A DNA stretch of 35,464 nt. Source: a virus. Each line of letters opens with the position of its first letter. Positions within the stretch are counted from its first letter, which is position 1. Positions 13,474 through 21,371 of the stretch are shown here, in pieces. The stretch lies in the IMG/VR virus record IMGVR_UViG_3300036944_000710, positions 1-35,464 of that record. The stretch is one strand, 5' to 3'. The notes under the pieces are model-generated. The model saw only the letters and a list, made by a program, of their open reading frames with translations. It had not been told where the DNA came from and searched no databases. A program made the position numbers and the translations under genes.

Positions 13474-13549
13474 CGAACCCTGCAGCCCGATGTGCCCACA
13501 GGGCGACTGCGCGGGCTGTGCATTCACCCCAGCGAGGAAACCCGCATGA
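13448..13549 (+). CDS. Possible 33-aa Cys-rich peptide
   Basis: A GTG-initiated frame overlaps the end of the preceding gene and stops within the RusA start (ATGA), the coupling style used throughout this operon. It carries CSPMCPQGDCAGCAF, a plausible zinc-binding knuckle. An ATG inside would leave only 19 residues. The overlap and cysteine spacing are the sole support. Confidence 0.25.
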   Translation: MAASATGDDEPCSPMCPQGDCAGCAFTPARKPA

Positions 13550-14010
13550 TCACGCTCACCCTCCCGTACCCCATCAGCGCGAACCGCTACTGGCGCAGCT
13601 TCGTCCCGCGTGGCCACAAGCGCGCCATCGTCACGCTCAGCGATGAGGCCAAGGCCTACAAGGAACACGTCAACCTCAAGGCCTGGCAGCAGGGCGTGCG
13701 CGCCCCCATCGAGGGCCGCGTGCATGTGCACATCGCCCTGTACCCGCAGCGCCCGCTCGACTGGAAGACCCGCCAGCGCAAGTTCGGCCAGGCCTGGGAC
13801 GACACCGTGCAGTGCATCGACCTAGACAACGCCCGCAAGGTGCTCTACGACGCGCTCAAGGACGTCGCCTTCGGTGACGACAAGTGGGTGCGCGCTGACA
13901 GCGCCGAGCGCATGGAGCCAGACGAGCACGGCGCCCGTGTCGTGGTGACCATCACCCCCATTGCCAAGCGCGAAGCCCCCCAGTCCTCCCTGCTGGAGGC
14001 CACAGCGTGA
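13546..14010 (+). CDS. rusA: RusA-type Holliday junction resolvase (154 aa)
   Basis: MITLTLPYPISANRYWR is a typical RusA start, and the catalytic acidic residues are visible as D92 and D94 in CIDLDNARKVLYDALKD and D111 in FGDDKWV, with the conserved lysine K98. RusA dimers cut four-way junctions symmetrically, here probably to debranch replication or recombination products before packaging. It is longer than E. coli RusA (120 aa), from an insertion around residues 65-85 (RPLDWKTRQRKFGQ) and a C-terminal extension. It is coupled by one-base or ATGA overlaps to both neighbours. Confidence 0.93.
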   Translation: MITLTLPYPISANRYWRSFVPRGHKRAIVTLSDEAKAYKEHVNLKAWQQGVRAPIEGRVHVHIALYPQRPLDWKTRQRKFGQAWDDTVQCIDLDNARKVLYDALKDVAFGDDKWVRADSAERMEPDEHGARVVVTITPIAKREAPQSSLLEATA

Positions 14011-14159
14011 TGCTGGTTCTCAAGCCCAAAGGGCGCGGCAACTGGTCCTCCATCGTCATGGCGGTGGAGGGCAACCGCGCTACACCCCTGCTGGTCAAGG
14101 TCGGCGAAACCGTCACCCTGGCCGGCATCGTCTTTCGCATCTGCAAGGTGATCCCATGA
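14010..14159 (+). CDS. Small unknown protein (49 aa)
   Basis: Below the usual size cut-off. It starts in a TGATG overlap with rusA and stops in an ATGA overlap with the next gene, which supports it strongly. The sequence (MLVLKPKGRGNWSSIVMAVE ... VKVGETVTLAGIVFRICKV) is beta-rich and basic, and could form a small barrel. No family is recognised. Confidence 0.6.
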   Translation: MLVLKPKGRGNWSSIVMAVEGNRATPLLVKVGETVTLAGIVFRICKVIP

Positions 14160-14467
14160 CGGACAGCAAACAAGTGCCGGTAACTGCAAAACGTAGACCC
14201 CCCGCCGCAGGCAAGGGGCGCCCCAAGGGCACGCCCAACAAGACCACGACCAAGCTCAAGGAGATGATCCTGCAGGCGCTCGATGAGGCCGGAGGCGTGC
14301 AGTACCTGGTGCGCCAGGCGAAGAAGAAAAACGCGGCCCCGTTCATGGCCCTGCTGGGCAAGGTGCTGCCCATGCAGGTGACCGGTGAGGACGGTGGCCC
14401 GCTCAAGGCCTCGCTGCATGTGACCTTCGCCAAGCCATCCGCAAAGGAGGCTGAGGATGACGCGTGA
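14156..14467 (+). CDS. Putative terminase small subunit or DUF5681-like protein (103 aa)
   Basis: A basic AT-hook-like stretch (GKGRPKGTPNKTTTKLKE) is followed by a helical domain (MILQALDEAGGVQYLVRQA) and LLGKVLPMQVTGEDGG. Proteins with this layout commonly lie a little upstream of terL in phage genomes and some are annotated as small terminase subunits, which recognise the pac site. Here one gene and a control region lie between it and terL. The DNA-binding look and location fit, but the assignment is not certain. Confidence 0.55.
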   Translation: MTDSKQVPVTAKRRPPAAGKGRPKGTPNKTTTKLKEMILQALDEAGGVQYLVRQAKKKNAAPFMALLGKVLPMQVTGEDGGPLKASLHVTFAKPSAKEAEDDA

Positions 14468-14840
14468 GCAGGAGAAAGACGCCCTGGACGAGCTGCTGTG
14501 CATGTGGCACCAGTGGCAGCAGAGCTACCGGCCTGTACGCGCATGGAAGGGCAAGGCCTTGGTGGTGGGCGACTACAACCCCGGGCGGCACCGCAATGCA
14601 GACGACGGCACGCTGGACGAGGCACTGGACGAGCAGACCATGCGCGCTGTCGACTTCGCGGTGGACAAGCTGTCCGAGGTGATGCGCGCGGCGATCCACC
14701 AGGAGGCGCGAAACCTGACGGTCGGCACTCAGGTGTTCATCTCGCCCCGCCTGTCTGGGTGCCCCAAGCGCCGCCAGGAGATCGTGGCGCAGGCCAGAGA
14801 GCGGCTTGCCGGGCTATTGCGGCTTGCAGGAGTCTTGTGA
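14457..14840 (+). CDS. Unknown protein before the late genes, possible late regulator (127 aa)
   Basis: An AAGGAGG site precedes the ATG. The sequence (LLCMWHQWQQSYRPVRAWKG, KALVVGDYNPGRHR, MRAVDFAVDKLSEVMRAAI, VFISPRLSGCPKRR, ERLAGLLRLAGVL) matches a family I recall from many phages of proteobacteria, always close to the terminase genes. Its place corresponds to lambda Q or RinA-type late activators, and a promoter-hairpin region follows at once, but no activity is known to me, so the regulator role is inference. Confidence 0.6.
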   Translation: MTREQEKDALDELLCMWHQWQQSYRPVRAWKGKALVVGDYNPGRHRNADDGTLDEALDEQTMRAVDFAVDKLSEVMRAAIHQEARNLTVGTQVFISPRLSGCPKRRQEIVAQARERLAGLLRLAGVL

Positions 14841-14846
14841 AATAAT
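14817..14846 (+). promoter_or_regulatory. Weak candidate late promoter
   Basis: TTGCGG and AATAAT are 18 bases apart, at the end of the preceding gene and directly before the hairpin region ahead of terL. A Q-type late promoter with a pause and terminator downstream would look like this. The -35 is only moderate, so confidence is low. Confidence 0.3.
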
Positions 14847-14882
14847 CGCGACGCGGGCGCCAGCGTGCCCGAAACATTCCTC

Positions 14883-14920
14883 AAGCCCGCCCGGTCGCAA
14901 GCCTGGCGGGCTTTGTCGTT
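14883..14920 (+). terminator. Hairpin before terL, possible antitermination target
   Basis: AAGCCCGCC (14883-14891) pairs with GGCGGGCTT (14905-14913), a 9-bp GC-rich stem with a 13-base loop, followed by the T-rich TTGTCGTT. A smaller hairpin CGGGC...GCCCG lies just upstream at about 14854-14871. It may stop early transcripts unless a late regulator acts. Confidence 0.5.
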
Positions 14921-14936
14921 TCTGGACCAGGACAGA

Positions 14937-16223
14937 ATGCCATCCACGTCGGTGAACATCCCCGAGGCCCTTGCGCCTCTGTTCTCACCGGCCCGCTACA
15001 AGTTCGCCCGTGGTGGTCGTGGCTCCGGCAAGTCGTGGGGCATCGCACGGGCCTTGCTGGTGCAGGCAGCCAGCGCCCCACACCGCGTGCTGTGCGCCCG
15101 TGAGGTGCAGACGTCGATCAAGCAGTCGGTGCACCAGCTGCTGTCCGACCAGATCGAAGCCCTGGGCCTGGGGTCCTTCTTCGAGGTGATGGCCAACGAG
15201 ATTCGGGGCAGCAACGGCAGCACGTTCATGTTCCGTGGCCTGTCAGACCTGACCGCTGACAGCATCAAGTCCCTCGAGGGCTGCACTCGGGTCTGGCTGG
15301 AAGAAGCGCAGACCATCAGCGCCCGGTCTTGGCGCATCCTGACGCCCACTATCCGCGCCGACGGATCGGAGATCTGGGCCAGCTACAACCCCGAGCTCGA
15401 CACGGACGAGACCCACCAGCGCGCGGTGGTGCGCCCGCACCCTGACACGGTGTCCATCGTCATGAACTGGCGAGACAACCCGTGGTTCCCGGCTGAGCTG
15501 GAGAAGGAGCGCCAGCACGCCAAGGCGACCATGTCGGTTGAGGAGTACGCCCACGTGTGGGAAGGTCAGTGCCGCCCAGCCGTCGAGGGCGCGATCTACG
15601 CCGGCGAGATGGCCGACGTGCTCATGCAGGGTCGTATCTCTCGCGTGCCTCACGACGAGCTGCTCAAGGTTCACACGATCTGGGACTTGGGGTGGAACGA
15701 CTCCATGTCGATCATCCTGGCGCAGCGCGCGGCATCCGAGCTGCGCATCATCGACTACATCGAGGACAGCCACCGCGCGCTGCCGGAATACGTGGCTGAG
15801 CTGCAGGCCATGCCCTACACCTGGGGCACCGACTGGCTCCCGCATGACGGCTTCGCCCACAAGCACCAGACCGGCAAGAGCGACAGCGAGGTGCTCCAGG
15901 CACTGGGACGCGTGACAGATATGACACCGAACGTGGACGTCGAGCAGGGCATTCGCACCGCCCGCCTGGTGTTCCCGCGGATCTGGTTCAACGACACGCC
16001 CGGTGTGCAGCGCCTGATCGAGTGCCTCAAACGCTACCGACGCAACGTCAGCAAGAGCACCGGAGAGCCCGGATCGCCTCGCCACGACGTGTACAGCCAC
16101 GGGGCTGACGCCTTCCGCTACTTTGCGTTGGTGGCCGACCAGCTGCACAACGCAGCACCCAGGGCGCAGCGCCCAACCGCCCGGCAGATCGCCATGGGCA
16201 CCTCCACGGCCTGGATGGGCTGA
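14937..16223 (+). CDS. terL: Terminase large subunit (428 aa)
   Basis: The ATPase domain has Walker A GGRGSGKS (residues 26-33) and Walker B RVWLEEAQ (E123, E124). The nuclease domain has D251 in TIWDLGWND, D305 in PHDGFAH, and D385 and D392 in RHDVYSHGADAFRY. This is a PBSX/Terminase_3-type enzyme: it pumps DNA into the procapsid and cuts it, here probably by headful as in P22. I start at MPSTSVNIPEALAPLF, with AGGACAG before it; a longer frame includes the hairpin region and is rejected. Confidence 0.95.
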   Translation: MPSTSVNIPEALAPLFSPARYKFARGGRGSGKSWGIARALLVQAASAPHRVLCAREVQTSIKQSVHQLLSDQIEALGLGSFFEVMANEIRGSNGSTFMFRGLSDLTADSIKSLEGCTRVWLEEAQTISARSWRILTPTIRADGSEIWASYNPELDTDETHQRAVVRPHPDTVSIVMNWRDNPWFPAELEKERQHAKATMSVEEYAHVWEGQCRPAVEGAIYAGEMADVLMQGRISRVPHDELLKVHTIWDLGWNDSMSIILAQRAASELRIIDYIEDSHRALPEYVAELQAMPYTWGTDWLPHDGFAHKHQTGKSDSEVLQALGRVTDMTPNVDVEQGIRTARLVFPRIWFNDTPGVQRLIECLKRYRRNVSKSTGEPGSPRHDVYSHGADAFRYFALVADQLHNAAPRAQRPTARQIAMGTSTAWMG

Positions 16224-16231
16224 CACACCAC

Positions 16232-16609
16232 ATGGAAAAACGAGACCACAAGGTGGGCGCAGCGACATGCCGCGTCCGCAGGACCAATGCTGTGCCGGTG
16301 CACATGCGCGATGGCATCCGCGAGGTTGCTGCCCTGGAGGTCCCGGCCAGCGAGCAGGGCAAGGGCTACGCCACCACGCTGATGCACAAGGTGTGCCGCG
16401 AGGCTGATGCCTCAGGCGTCGTGCTGCTGCTGTGGCCTCAGCCCTTCGGTGACCACATCACCCTGACACGCGATCAGCTGGCCGACTGGTACGCCCGTAC
16501 CTTCGGCTTCCAGGTGATCCAGAGCGAGCCTGTCCTGATGGCCCGCATGCCTGGCTCCACACCCCGGCTGCTTGGCCTCAACCCCACGATGAAGGCAATC
16601 CACGCATGA
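16232..16609 (+). CDS. GNAT-fold acetyltransferase (125 aa)
   Basis: IREVAALEVPASEQGKGYAT is the GNAT acetyl-CoA-binding motif A (Q/R-x-x-G-x-G/A), followed by LMHKVCREADASGVVLLLW and a C-terminal FGFQVIQ typical of the fold. It is compact but complete enough to be active. A GNAT gene between terminase and portal is found in several podoviruses; the substrate, phage or host, is unknown. It overlaps the portal start as ATGA. Eight bases separate it from terL. Confidence 0.8.
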   Translation: MEKRDHKVGAATCRVRRTNAVPVHMRDGIREVAALEVPASEQGKGYATTLMHKVCREADASGVVLLLWPQPFGDHITLTRDQLADWYARTFGFQVIQSEPVLMARMPGSTPRLLGLNPTMKAIHA

Positions 16610-18792
16610 GCGACCAGAAGACCGGCGATGGTACAGACGGACAGGCCAGCGCAGACGATGACAAGGCGATCATCGCCGAGGCCATCGCCCGCATGCAGAT
16701 CAGCGTCACAGCCGACAGCGAAAACCGCTCAGAGGCCATCGATGACCTGAAATTCAAGAAGGGCGAGCAGTGGGACCCGGCTGTGAAGGCGCAGCGTGTG
16801 CGCGATCAGCGCCCCTGCCTGACCATGAACAAGCTGCCCACGTTTGTGCACCAGGTCACCAACGCGCAGCGGCAGAACGTGCCCAGCATCAACGTGCACC
16901 CGGTGGGCGCCGGTGACAAGGCTGTGGCCGAGGTGATTCAGGGCGGCATCCGCCACATCGAATACAGCTCCAACGCCAGCGTAGCCTACGACACAGCTGT
17001 CAACAGTGCGGCCGAGATCGGATTCGGCTACTTCCGCCTGGTCACCACCTACTGCCGCGAAGACAGCTTCGATCAGGAGATCCAGTTCCGGCGCATCCGC
17101 AACCCGTTCACGGTCTACATGGACCCGTCGCACGTGAACCCGGACGGCTCAGACCAACAGTGGTGCATCCTGTCGGTGAAGGTGCCGCGCGCTGAGTTCA
17201 AGGCCGAGTTCCCCAACAGCGAGCCGGTTGACATGTCGGCCATTCGAGGCCTGGGTGATGCAGCTCACGACTGGGCCGACGACGACTGTGTGCGCCTGTC
17301 TGAGTACTACCGCATCCACCGCGAGCCCGCCAAGGTCGTGCTGCTGAGCAACGGCGAGTCTGGCTACAAGGACGACTTGCTGGAGGTGCCCCCGGGCGTG
17401 ACCATCAAGGCCGAGCGCGACAGCTGGCGCACCAAGGTGCAGTGGTTCAAGTTGACTGCCACCGAGATCCTCGATCGCGCCGACATCCCGTGCAAGTGGA
17501 TCCCGGTGTTCCCGGTCTACGGCGACGAGATCGACATCGACGGCAAGGTGAGCCGCTCCGGCCTGATCCGCAACGCCAAGGACCCGGCGCGGATGTACAA
17601 CTTCTGGATGACGGCGGCCACTGAAGAGGTGGCGCTGCGCCCCAAGACCCCCTACATCGGCGCTGAAGGCCAGTTCGAAGGGCATGAATCTGAGTGGGCA
17701 GCGGCCAACACCAGCAGCTTCCCCTTCCTGGAGTACAAGCCCAAGGCGCTGGGCGGCATGCTGGCCCCGCCTCCCCAGCGTCAGCCCATGGCAGACCTGC
17801 CGTCCGGTGTTCTGGCCATGGCGATGCACGCCAATGACGACATCAAGGCCACTACCGGCATCTATGACGCCAGCCTGGGCGCCCGCTCCAACGAGACCAG
17901 CGGTGTGGCCATCCGCCAGCGTGACCGCCAGGGCGACACAGCCAACTTCCACTACATCGACAACCTGCACGTGACGCTGCGTCATGTGGGTCGCTGCATC
18001 GTGGACATGTGGCCCAAGGTGTACGACGCCCAGCGCACGCTGCAGATCATGGGCAAGGACGGCAAGGTGTCATCGGTGCCCATCAACACCCCGGTGCCGC
18101 CCGAGCAGCAAAAGCCCGACCCGCGCACAGGCGCCATCCAGCAGGTGCTCAATGACATGACCGTCGGTGAGTACTCTGTAACGATCAGCAGCGGGCCGAG
18201 CTACGACACGATGCGCCAGGAGGCCGTCGACGGGATGATCCAGACCGCCCAGAGCTGGCCCAAGCTCATGGACATCGCAGGCGACAAGGTGGTTCGCTCG
18301 ATGGACTGGCCGATGTCTGACGAGATCGCCGACCGCATCGAGAAGACGCTGCCGCCCGAGCTGCGCGATCAGGAAGAGGGACCGGATGGCGAGCCTGATG
18401 GTCAGCCAGAGTTGCCGCCTGAGGTGCAGCAGCAGATGCAGCAGATGGAGCAGGCCCTCAACGACCTGATGGGGCAGCTGGACCAAGCCAAGAGCGGCAT
18501 CGAGAAGGCGCGCATCGCCGCTGATGCCCAGATCCAGGTCGCCAAGATCAACGCAGAGAACCGCAGCGATGTGGCCGAGCTCAAGGGCGTGATCTCGATG
18601 CTGGTGCAGCGCATGCAGCCCCCGCCAGAGCTTGCCGCCGAGGTGGCCGAAGACCTCCAGGAAGGCGGCGAAGGCAACGAACCCATGGAGCATGAAGAAT
18701 TCCGCCCCGATGCTGGCCCGGCATTGGATGACGGCGCCCCGGGCGAGGACCTACCGCTGGGTCAAAACAGCGGGCCGGAGATCGCGCAATGA
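16606..18792 (+). CDS. Portal protein, P22 gp1-like (728 aa)
   Basis: Length is nearly that of P22 portal (725 aa), and the order is the same: acidic N-terminus, RSEAIDDLKFKKGEQWDPAV, VTNAQRQNVPSINVHPVG, the clip-region tyrosine and tryptophan-rich body (YNFWMTAATEEVALRPKTPY), VAIRQRDRQGDTANFHYIDN, and a C-terminal Gln/Glu-rich coiled coil (LPPEVQQQMQQMEQALNDLM) like the P22 barrel. Twelve copies would form the ring for DNA passage at one capsid vertex and nucleate procapsid assembly. Placed directly before scaffold and coat, as in P22. Confidence 0.94.
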   Translation: MSDQKTGDGTDGQASADDDKAIIAEAIARMQISVTADSENRSEAIDDLKFKKGEQWDPAVKAQRVRDQRPCLTMNKLPTFVHQVTNAQRQNVPSINVHPVGAGDKAVAEVIQGGIRHIEYSSNASVAYDTAVNSAAEIGFGYFRLVTTYCREDSFDQEIQFRRIRNPFTVYMDPSHVNPDGSDQQWCILSVKVPRAEFKAEFPNSEPVDMSAIRGLGDAAHDWADDDCVRLSEYYRIHREPAKVVLLSNGESGYKDDLLEVPPGVTIKAERDSWRTKVQWFKLTATEILDRADIPCKWIPVFPVYGDEIDIDGKVSRSGLIRNAKDPARMYNFWMTAATEEVALRPKTPYIGAEGQFEGHESEWAAANTSSFPFLEYKPKALGGMLAPPPQRQPMADLPSGVLAMAMHANDDIKATTGIYDASLGARSNETSGVAIRQRDRQGDTANFHYIDNLHVTLRHVGRCIVDMWPKVYDAQRTLQIMGKDGKVSSVPINTPVPPEQQKPDPRTGAIQQVLNDMTVGEYSVTISSGPSYDTMRQEAVDGMIQTAQSWPKLMDIAGDKVVRSMDWPMSDEIADRIEKTLPPELRDQEEGPDGEPDGQPELPPEVQQQMQQMEQALNDLMGQLDQAKSGIEKARIAADAQIQVAKINAENRSDVAELKGVISMLVQRMQPPPELAAEVAEDLQEGGEGNEPMEHEEFRPDAGPALDDGAPGEDLPLGQNSGPEIAQ

Positions 18793-19703
18793 GCGTGCCT
18801 GAAGACACTTTTACCCTCCCCACAGCGCAAGGTGACCCCACCGGGGACACCGCCAGCCAGACCCAGCAGACCGACCAGGTCCAAGGCGACGGCGACGCGC
18901 AATCGCAGCAGGATGATCCGTCTGCCGACGCTGCAGGCGGTGAGCAACAGCAAGAACGCGATGACAAGGGCCGCTTCAAAGGCGGTGTGCAGTCGCGCAT
19001 TGATGAGCTCACCCGCCTGCGCCATGAAGCCGAACGCGAGGCCGCCTACTGGCGTGGCCGCGCAGGCAATGGCGGAGCCGGAGAAGCTGGGAAACAGGAA
19101 GCGGCGCAACCCTCGGCCCCTGAGGCCGCCACCAAGCCCAAGCCGACCCCTGACCAGTTCGACGACTACGGCGAGTACATCGAGGCCCTGACCGAGTGGA
19201 AGGCCGAAGAGAAGGTCTCCAAGGCGCTGACCGAGCGTGAGGCCAAGGCTGCGCAAGCGCAGCAGGCCGCAGTCCGGGCAACGACCTGGGAGCAACGCCA
19301 GGCTGCTACCCGCTCTGCGCTTCCCGACTACGACGCTGTGGTGGGGGCATCAGATGCCCCCGTCGCCCAGCACGTGGCCGAGACGCTGCAGGAAAGCGAG
19401 CACGGACCGGCTCTGGCCTACCACCTGGCAAAGCACCCCGAGGTGCTCGAACGCCTCAACGGCATGTCGCCCCGCCAAGCTGACCGAGAGATCGGACGCC
19501 TGGAAGAGCGCCTTGCTGCCACGGCGAACGCTGCCAGCGGTGAGACGGACACCCCTGCTGTGAAAACCACCCAAGCACCGAAGCCCGCCTCTGTCACTTC
19601 GAGCCAAGGCCGCTCTGTTGCACAGGACCCCTCCCGCATGTCGCCGGAAGAGTACGTGCAATGGCGCTCCAAAGGACCGAACAAGGCGCGGTGGGCCCGG
19701 TAA
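18789..19703 (+). CDS. Scaffolding protein, P22 gp8-like (304 aa)
   Basis: An acidic, disordered, Gln/Asp-rich N-terminus (TQQTDQVQGDGDAQSQQDD), a helical middle (SRIDELTRLRHEAEREAAYW, FDDYGEYIEALTEWKAEEKV), and a C-terminal basic helical end (MSPEEYVQWRSKGPNKARW) match phage scaffolding proteins. The size equals P22 gp8 (303 aa). The basic C-terminus is the part that binds coat protein in P22. It overlaps the portal gene as ATGA and is followed by a terminator. Confidence 0.9.
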   Translation: MSVPEDTFTLPTAQGDPTGDTASQTQQTDQVQGDGDAQSQQDDPSADAAGGEQQQERDDKGRFKGGVQSRIDELTRLRHEAEREAAYWRGRAGNGGAGEAGKQEAAQPSAPEAATKPKPTPDQFDDYGEYIEALTEWKAEEKVSKALTEREAKAAQAQQAAVRATTWEQRQAATRSALPDYDAVVGASDAPVAQHVAETLQESEHGPALAYHLAKHPEVLERLNGMSPRQADREIGRLEERLAATANAASGETDTPAVKTTQAPKPASVTSSQGRSVAQDPSRMSPEEYVQWRSKGPNKARWAR

Positions 19704-19732
19704 CCCGCCAACCTCATCACATCATCAATCTG

Positions 19733-19755
19733 ACCCCGCTCATGCGGGGTTTTTT
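19733..19755 (+). terminator. Terminator between scaffold and coat
   Basis: ACCCCGC, loop TCAT and GCGGGGT form a perfect 7-bp stem followed by a T run. Partial termination here would set the ratio of upstream to coat transcripts, or the coat gene may have its own promoter, though I see none. Confidence 0.85.
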
Positions 19756-19772
19756 GCTTCTGGAGCAAACAC

Positions 19773-20987
19773 ATGACCAATACCGCAGTTACCTGTTCCA
19801 TCGTGGCCAAGGAGGCTTTGCCCATCCTGGCCAACATGCTGAGCTTCGCCTCCAACGTCAACCGCGACTTCGAGTCCGAGTTCACCGGCAACGTCTCGCG
19901 CGGCTACATGCCCGGCCAGACCATCAACATCAAGCGCCCACCGCGCTACACCTACCGCTCGGGCCGCGTGGCGGTGCCGCAAGCGACCGTCGAAACCTCC
20001 ATCCCGCTGACCCTGTCTCAGGGCGGCTGCGATCTGAACTTCACCAGCCTGGAGCGCACCCTGTCGTTCAACCGGCTGGAAGACAAGATCCGTGCCGCCA
20101 TGGAGCCGGTGGCCAACGAGATCGACCGCCAAGGCCTGCAGCTGGCCAAAGAGGCCACCTTCAACTGCATCGGCACGCCCGGCACGCTGCCGACCACTCA
20201 GGCCCTGGCCTTGGCTGCCATCACCGGCGTGAACCAGCGTCTGGATGAGATGGGGGCACCCCGCAAGGACAACCGCCGCGCGTTCATCATGAACCCGGCG
20301 CTCAATGCGGCCACCGTGCAGGGATTCGCTGGCATGTTCAACAGCCAAAAGACCCTGTCCGAGCAGTTCGACAGCGGCATGATGGTCGACAGCCTGGGCC
20401 TGGCCTACGCCATGGACCAGAACGTGAGCGTGCACACCAACGGCACGGCGGTGGTCAACACCAACACCGTCGCTGGTGCGAACCAGACAGGCGCGGCCAT
20501 CACGACCGCTGCACTGAACGGCACGATCACCAAGGGCTCGAAGATCACCTTCGCCGGTGTGTTCGCAGTCAACCCGCAGTCTCGCCAGTCCACCGGCACG
20601 CTGGCCCAGTTCGTGGTCACCGCCGACGTGGCAGCTGGTGCGGTCAGCATCCCCATCAGCCCCGCCATCGTGACTTCTGGCGCCTTCCAGAACGTGACGG
20701 CCTCGCCTGCCAACGGCGCGACCATCACGATCTTCGGCACCGCCTCTGGCAGCTACTCGGCCAACGTGGCGTACCACAAGGACGCCTTCACGCTGGCCAT
20801 GGTGCCGATGTGGGCCCCTCCGGGTGGCAAGGGCGTGATCGACGTGGCTCAGGAGACCTACAAGGGCTTCACGATCAAGGTCACCGAGTTCTATGACGGC
20901 GTGAACGACAACTCGATCATGCGTCTGGACGTGCTGTTCGGCTGGGCCGCGACGTACCCCGAGCTGGCTTGCGTCTACGGTACCTGA
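19773..20987 (+). CDS. Major capsid protein, P22 coat-like (404 aa)
   Basis: MTNTAVTCSIVAKEALPILA, NVNRDFESEFTGNVSRGYMP, GQTINIKRPPRYTYRSGR and FTSLERTLSFNRLEDKI are signatures of the P22 coat family (HK97 fold). A Thr/Ala/Gly-rich region at about 225-330 may correspond to an inserted surface domain. The C-terminus returns to the conserved HKDAFTLAMVPMWAPPGG and SIMRLDVLFGWAATYPEL. GGAG precedes the ATG. Hundreds of copies make the capsid around the scaffold. Confidence 0.94.
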   Translation: MTNTAVTCSIVAKEALPILANMLSFASNVNRDFESEFTGNVSRGYMPGQTINIKRPPRYTYRSGRVAVPQATVETSIPLTLSQGGCDLNFTSLERTLSFNRLEDKIRAAMEPVANEIDRQGLQLAKEATFNCIGTPGTLPTTQALALAAITGVNQRLDEMGAPRKDNRRAFIMNPALNAATVQGFAGMFNSQKTLSEQFDSGMMVDSLGLAYAMDQNVSVHTNGTAVVNTNTVAGANQTGAAITTAALNGTITKGSKITFAGVFAVNPQSRQSTGTLAQFVVTADVAAGAVSIPISPAIVTSGAFQNVTASPANGATITIFGTASGSYSANVAYHKDAFTLAMVPMWAPPGGKGVIDVAQETYKGFTIKVTEFYDGVNDNSIMRLDVLFGWAATYPELACVYGT

Positions 20988-20993
20988 TGACAA

Positions 20994-21011
20994 GGGGCCC
21001 TTAGGGGCCCC
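20994..21011 (+). terminator. GC-rich hairpin after the coat gene
   Basis: GGGGCCC, loop TTAG and GGGCCCC form a perfect 7-bp stem six bases after the coat stop. No T run follows, so it may protect the coat mRNA 3' end or slow transcription rather than terminate it. Confidence 0.4.
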
Positions 21012-21049
21012 GCATCACCCCCATTCAACCCATCGAAGAAGGATCCATC

Positions 21050-21316
21050 ATGGATTTCCAAGAGTTCCCCAAGTGGAAGTACCGCGGCGCGAAGGCCGTT
21101 CTGGTCAACAGCAAGCAGGAAGAGGCCGACCTCGGCTCAGGTTGGGCCGATGCGCCCAGCGACAGCCAGCAGGATGACGCCCCTGAGGTGGACCCGCGTG
21201 ATGCGGAGATCGCCGACTTGCGCGAGCAGCTCGCCAAGGCCCAAGCGCAGGCCCAGGCCAAGCCAGCCGTCCAAGCGCAGGCCCAGGCCGTCAAGAAGCC
21301 GGCTGCGGCATCCTGA
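21050..21316 (+). CDS. Small unknown virion-region protein with Ala/Gln repeats (88 aa)
   Basis: GAAGGATCC precedes the ATG. The first half, FPKWKYRGAKAVLVNSKQEE and ADLGSGWADAPSD, is a motif I recall after coat genes in many phages, function unknown. The second half is a coiled-coil-like stretch (AEIADLREQLAKAQ) followed by AQAQ-rich repeats encoded by a 30-bp tandem repeat. It may be a head-associated or decoration protein by position. Confidence 0.7.
   Translation: MDFQEFPKWKYRGAKAVLVNSKQEEADLGSGWADAPSDSQQDDAPEVDPRDAEIADLREQLAKAQAQAQAKPAVQAQAQAVKKPAAAS
21241..21300 (+). repeat. Two 30-bp tandem repeat units
   Basis: The first 19 bases (CCAAGCGCAGGCCCAGGCC) are identical in both units and the remaining 11 diverge. 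It encodes the AQAQA tail of the small protein after coat. In-frame expansion or contraction by slippage is likely between relatives. Confidence 0.85.
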
Positions 21317-21334
21317 TCGCGGCATTGAAACGAA

Positions 21335-21352
21335 AGGGGGCTTCGGCCCCCT
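21335..21352 (+). terminator. UUCG-loop hairpin before the gp4-like gene
   Basis: AGGGGGC, loop TTCG and GCCCCCT form a perfect 7-bp stem with a C(UUCG)G tetraloop, an extra-stable RNA hairpin. There is no T run. It may protect mRNA ends or cause pausing between the head genes and the tail gene block. Confidence 0.5.
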
Positions 21353-21371
21353 GTGACCACCAGGAACAACG

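Noticed and set aside
13214-13549. A 111-aa rightward frame with a strong AGGAGGG site
   Set aside because: Most of it is Pro/Ala/Ser-rich and lies over the conserved 70-aa protein in another frame; only its last ~33 codons, with cysteines, were kept as a weak candidate.
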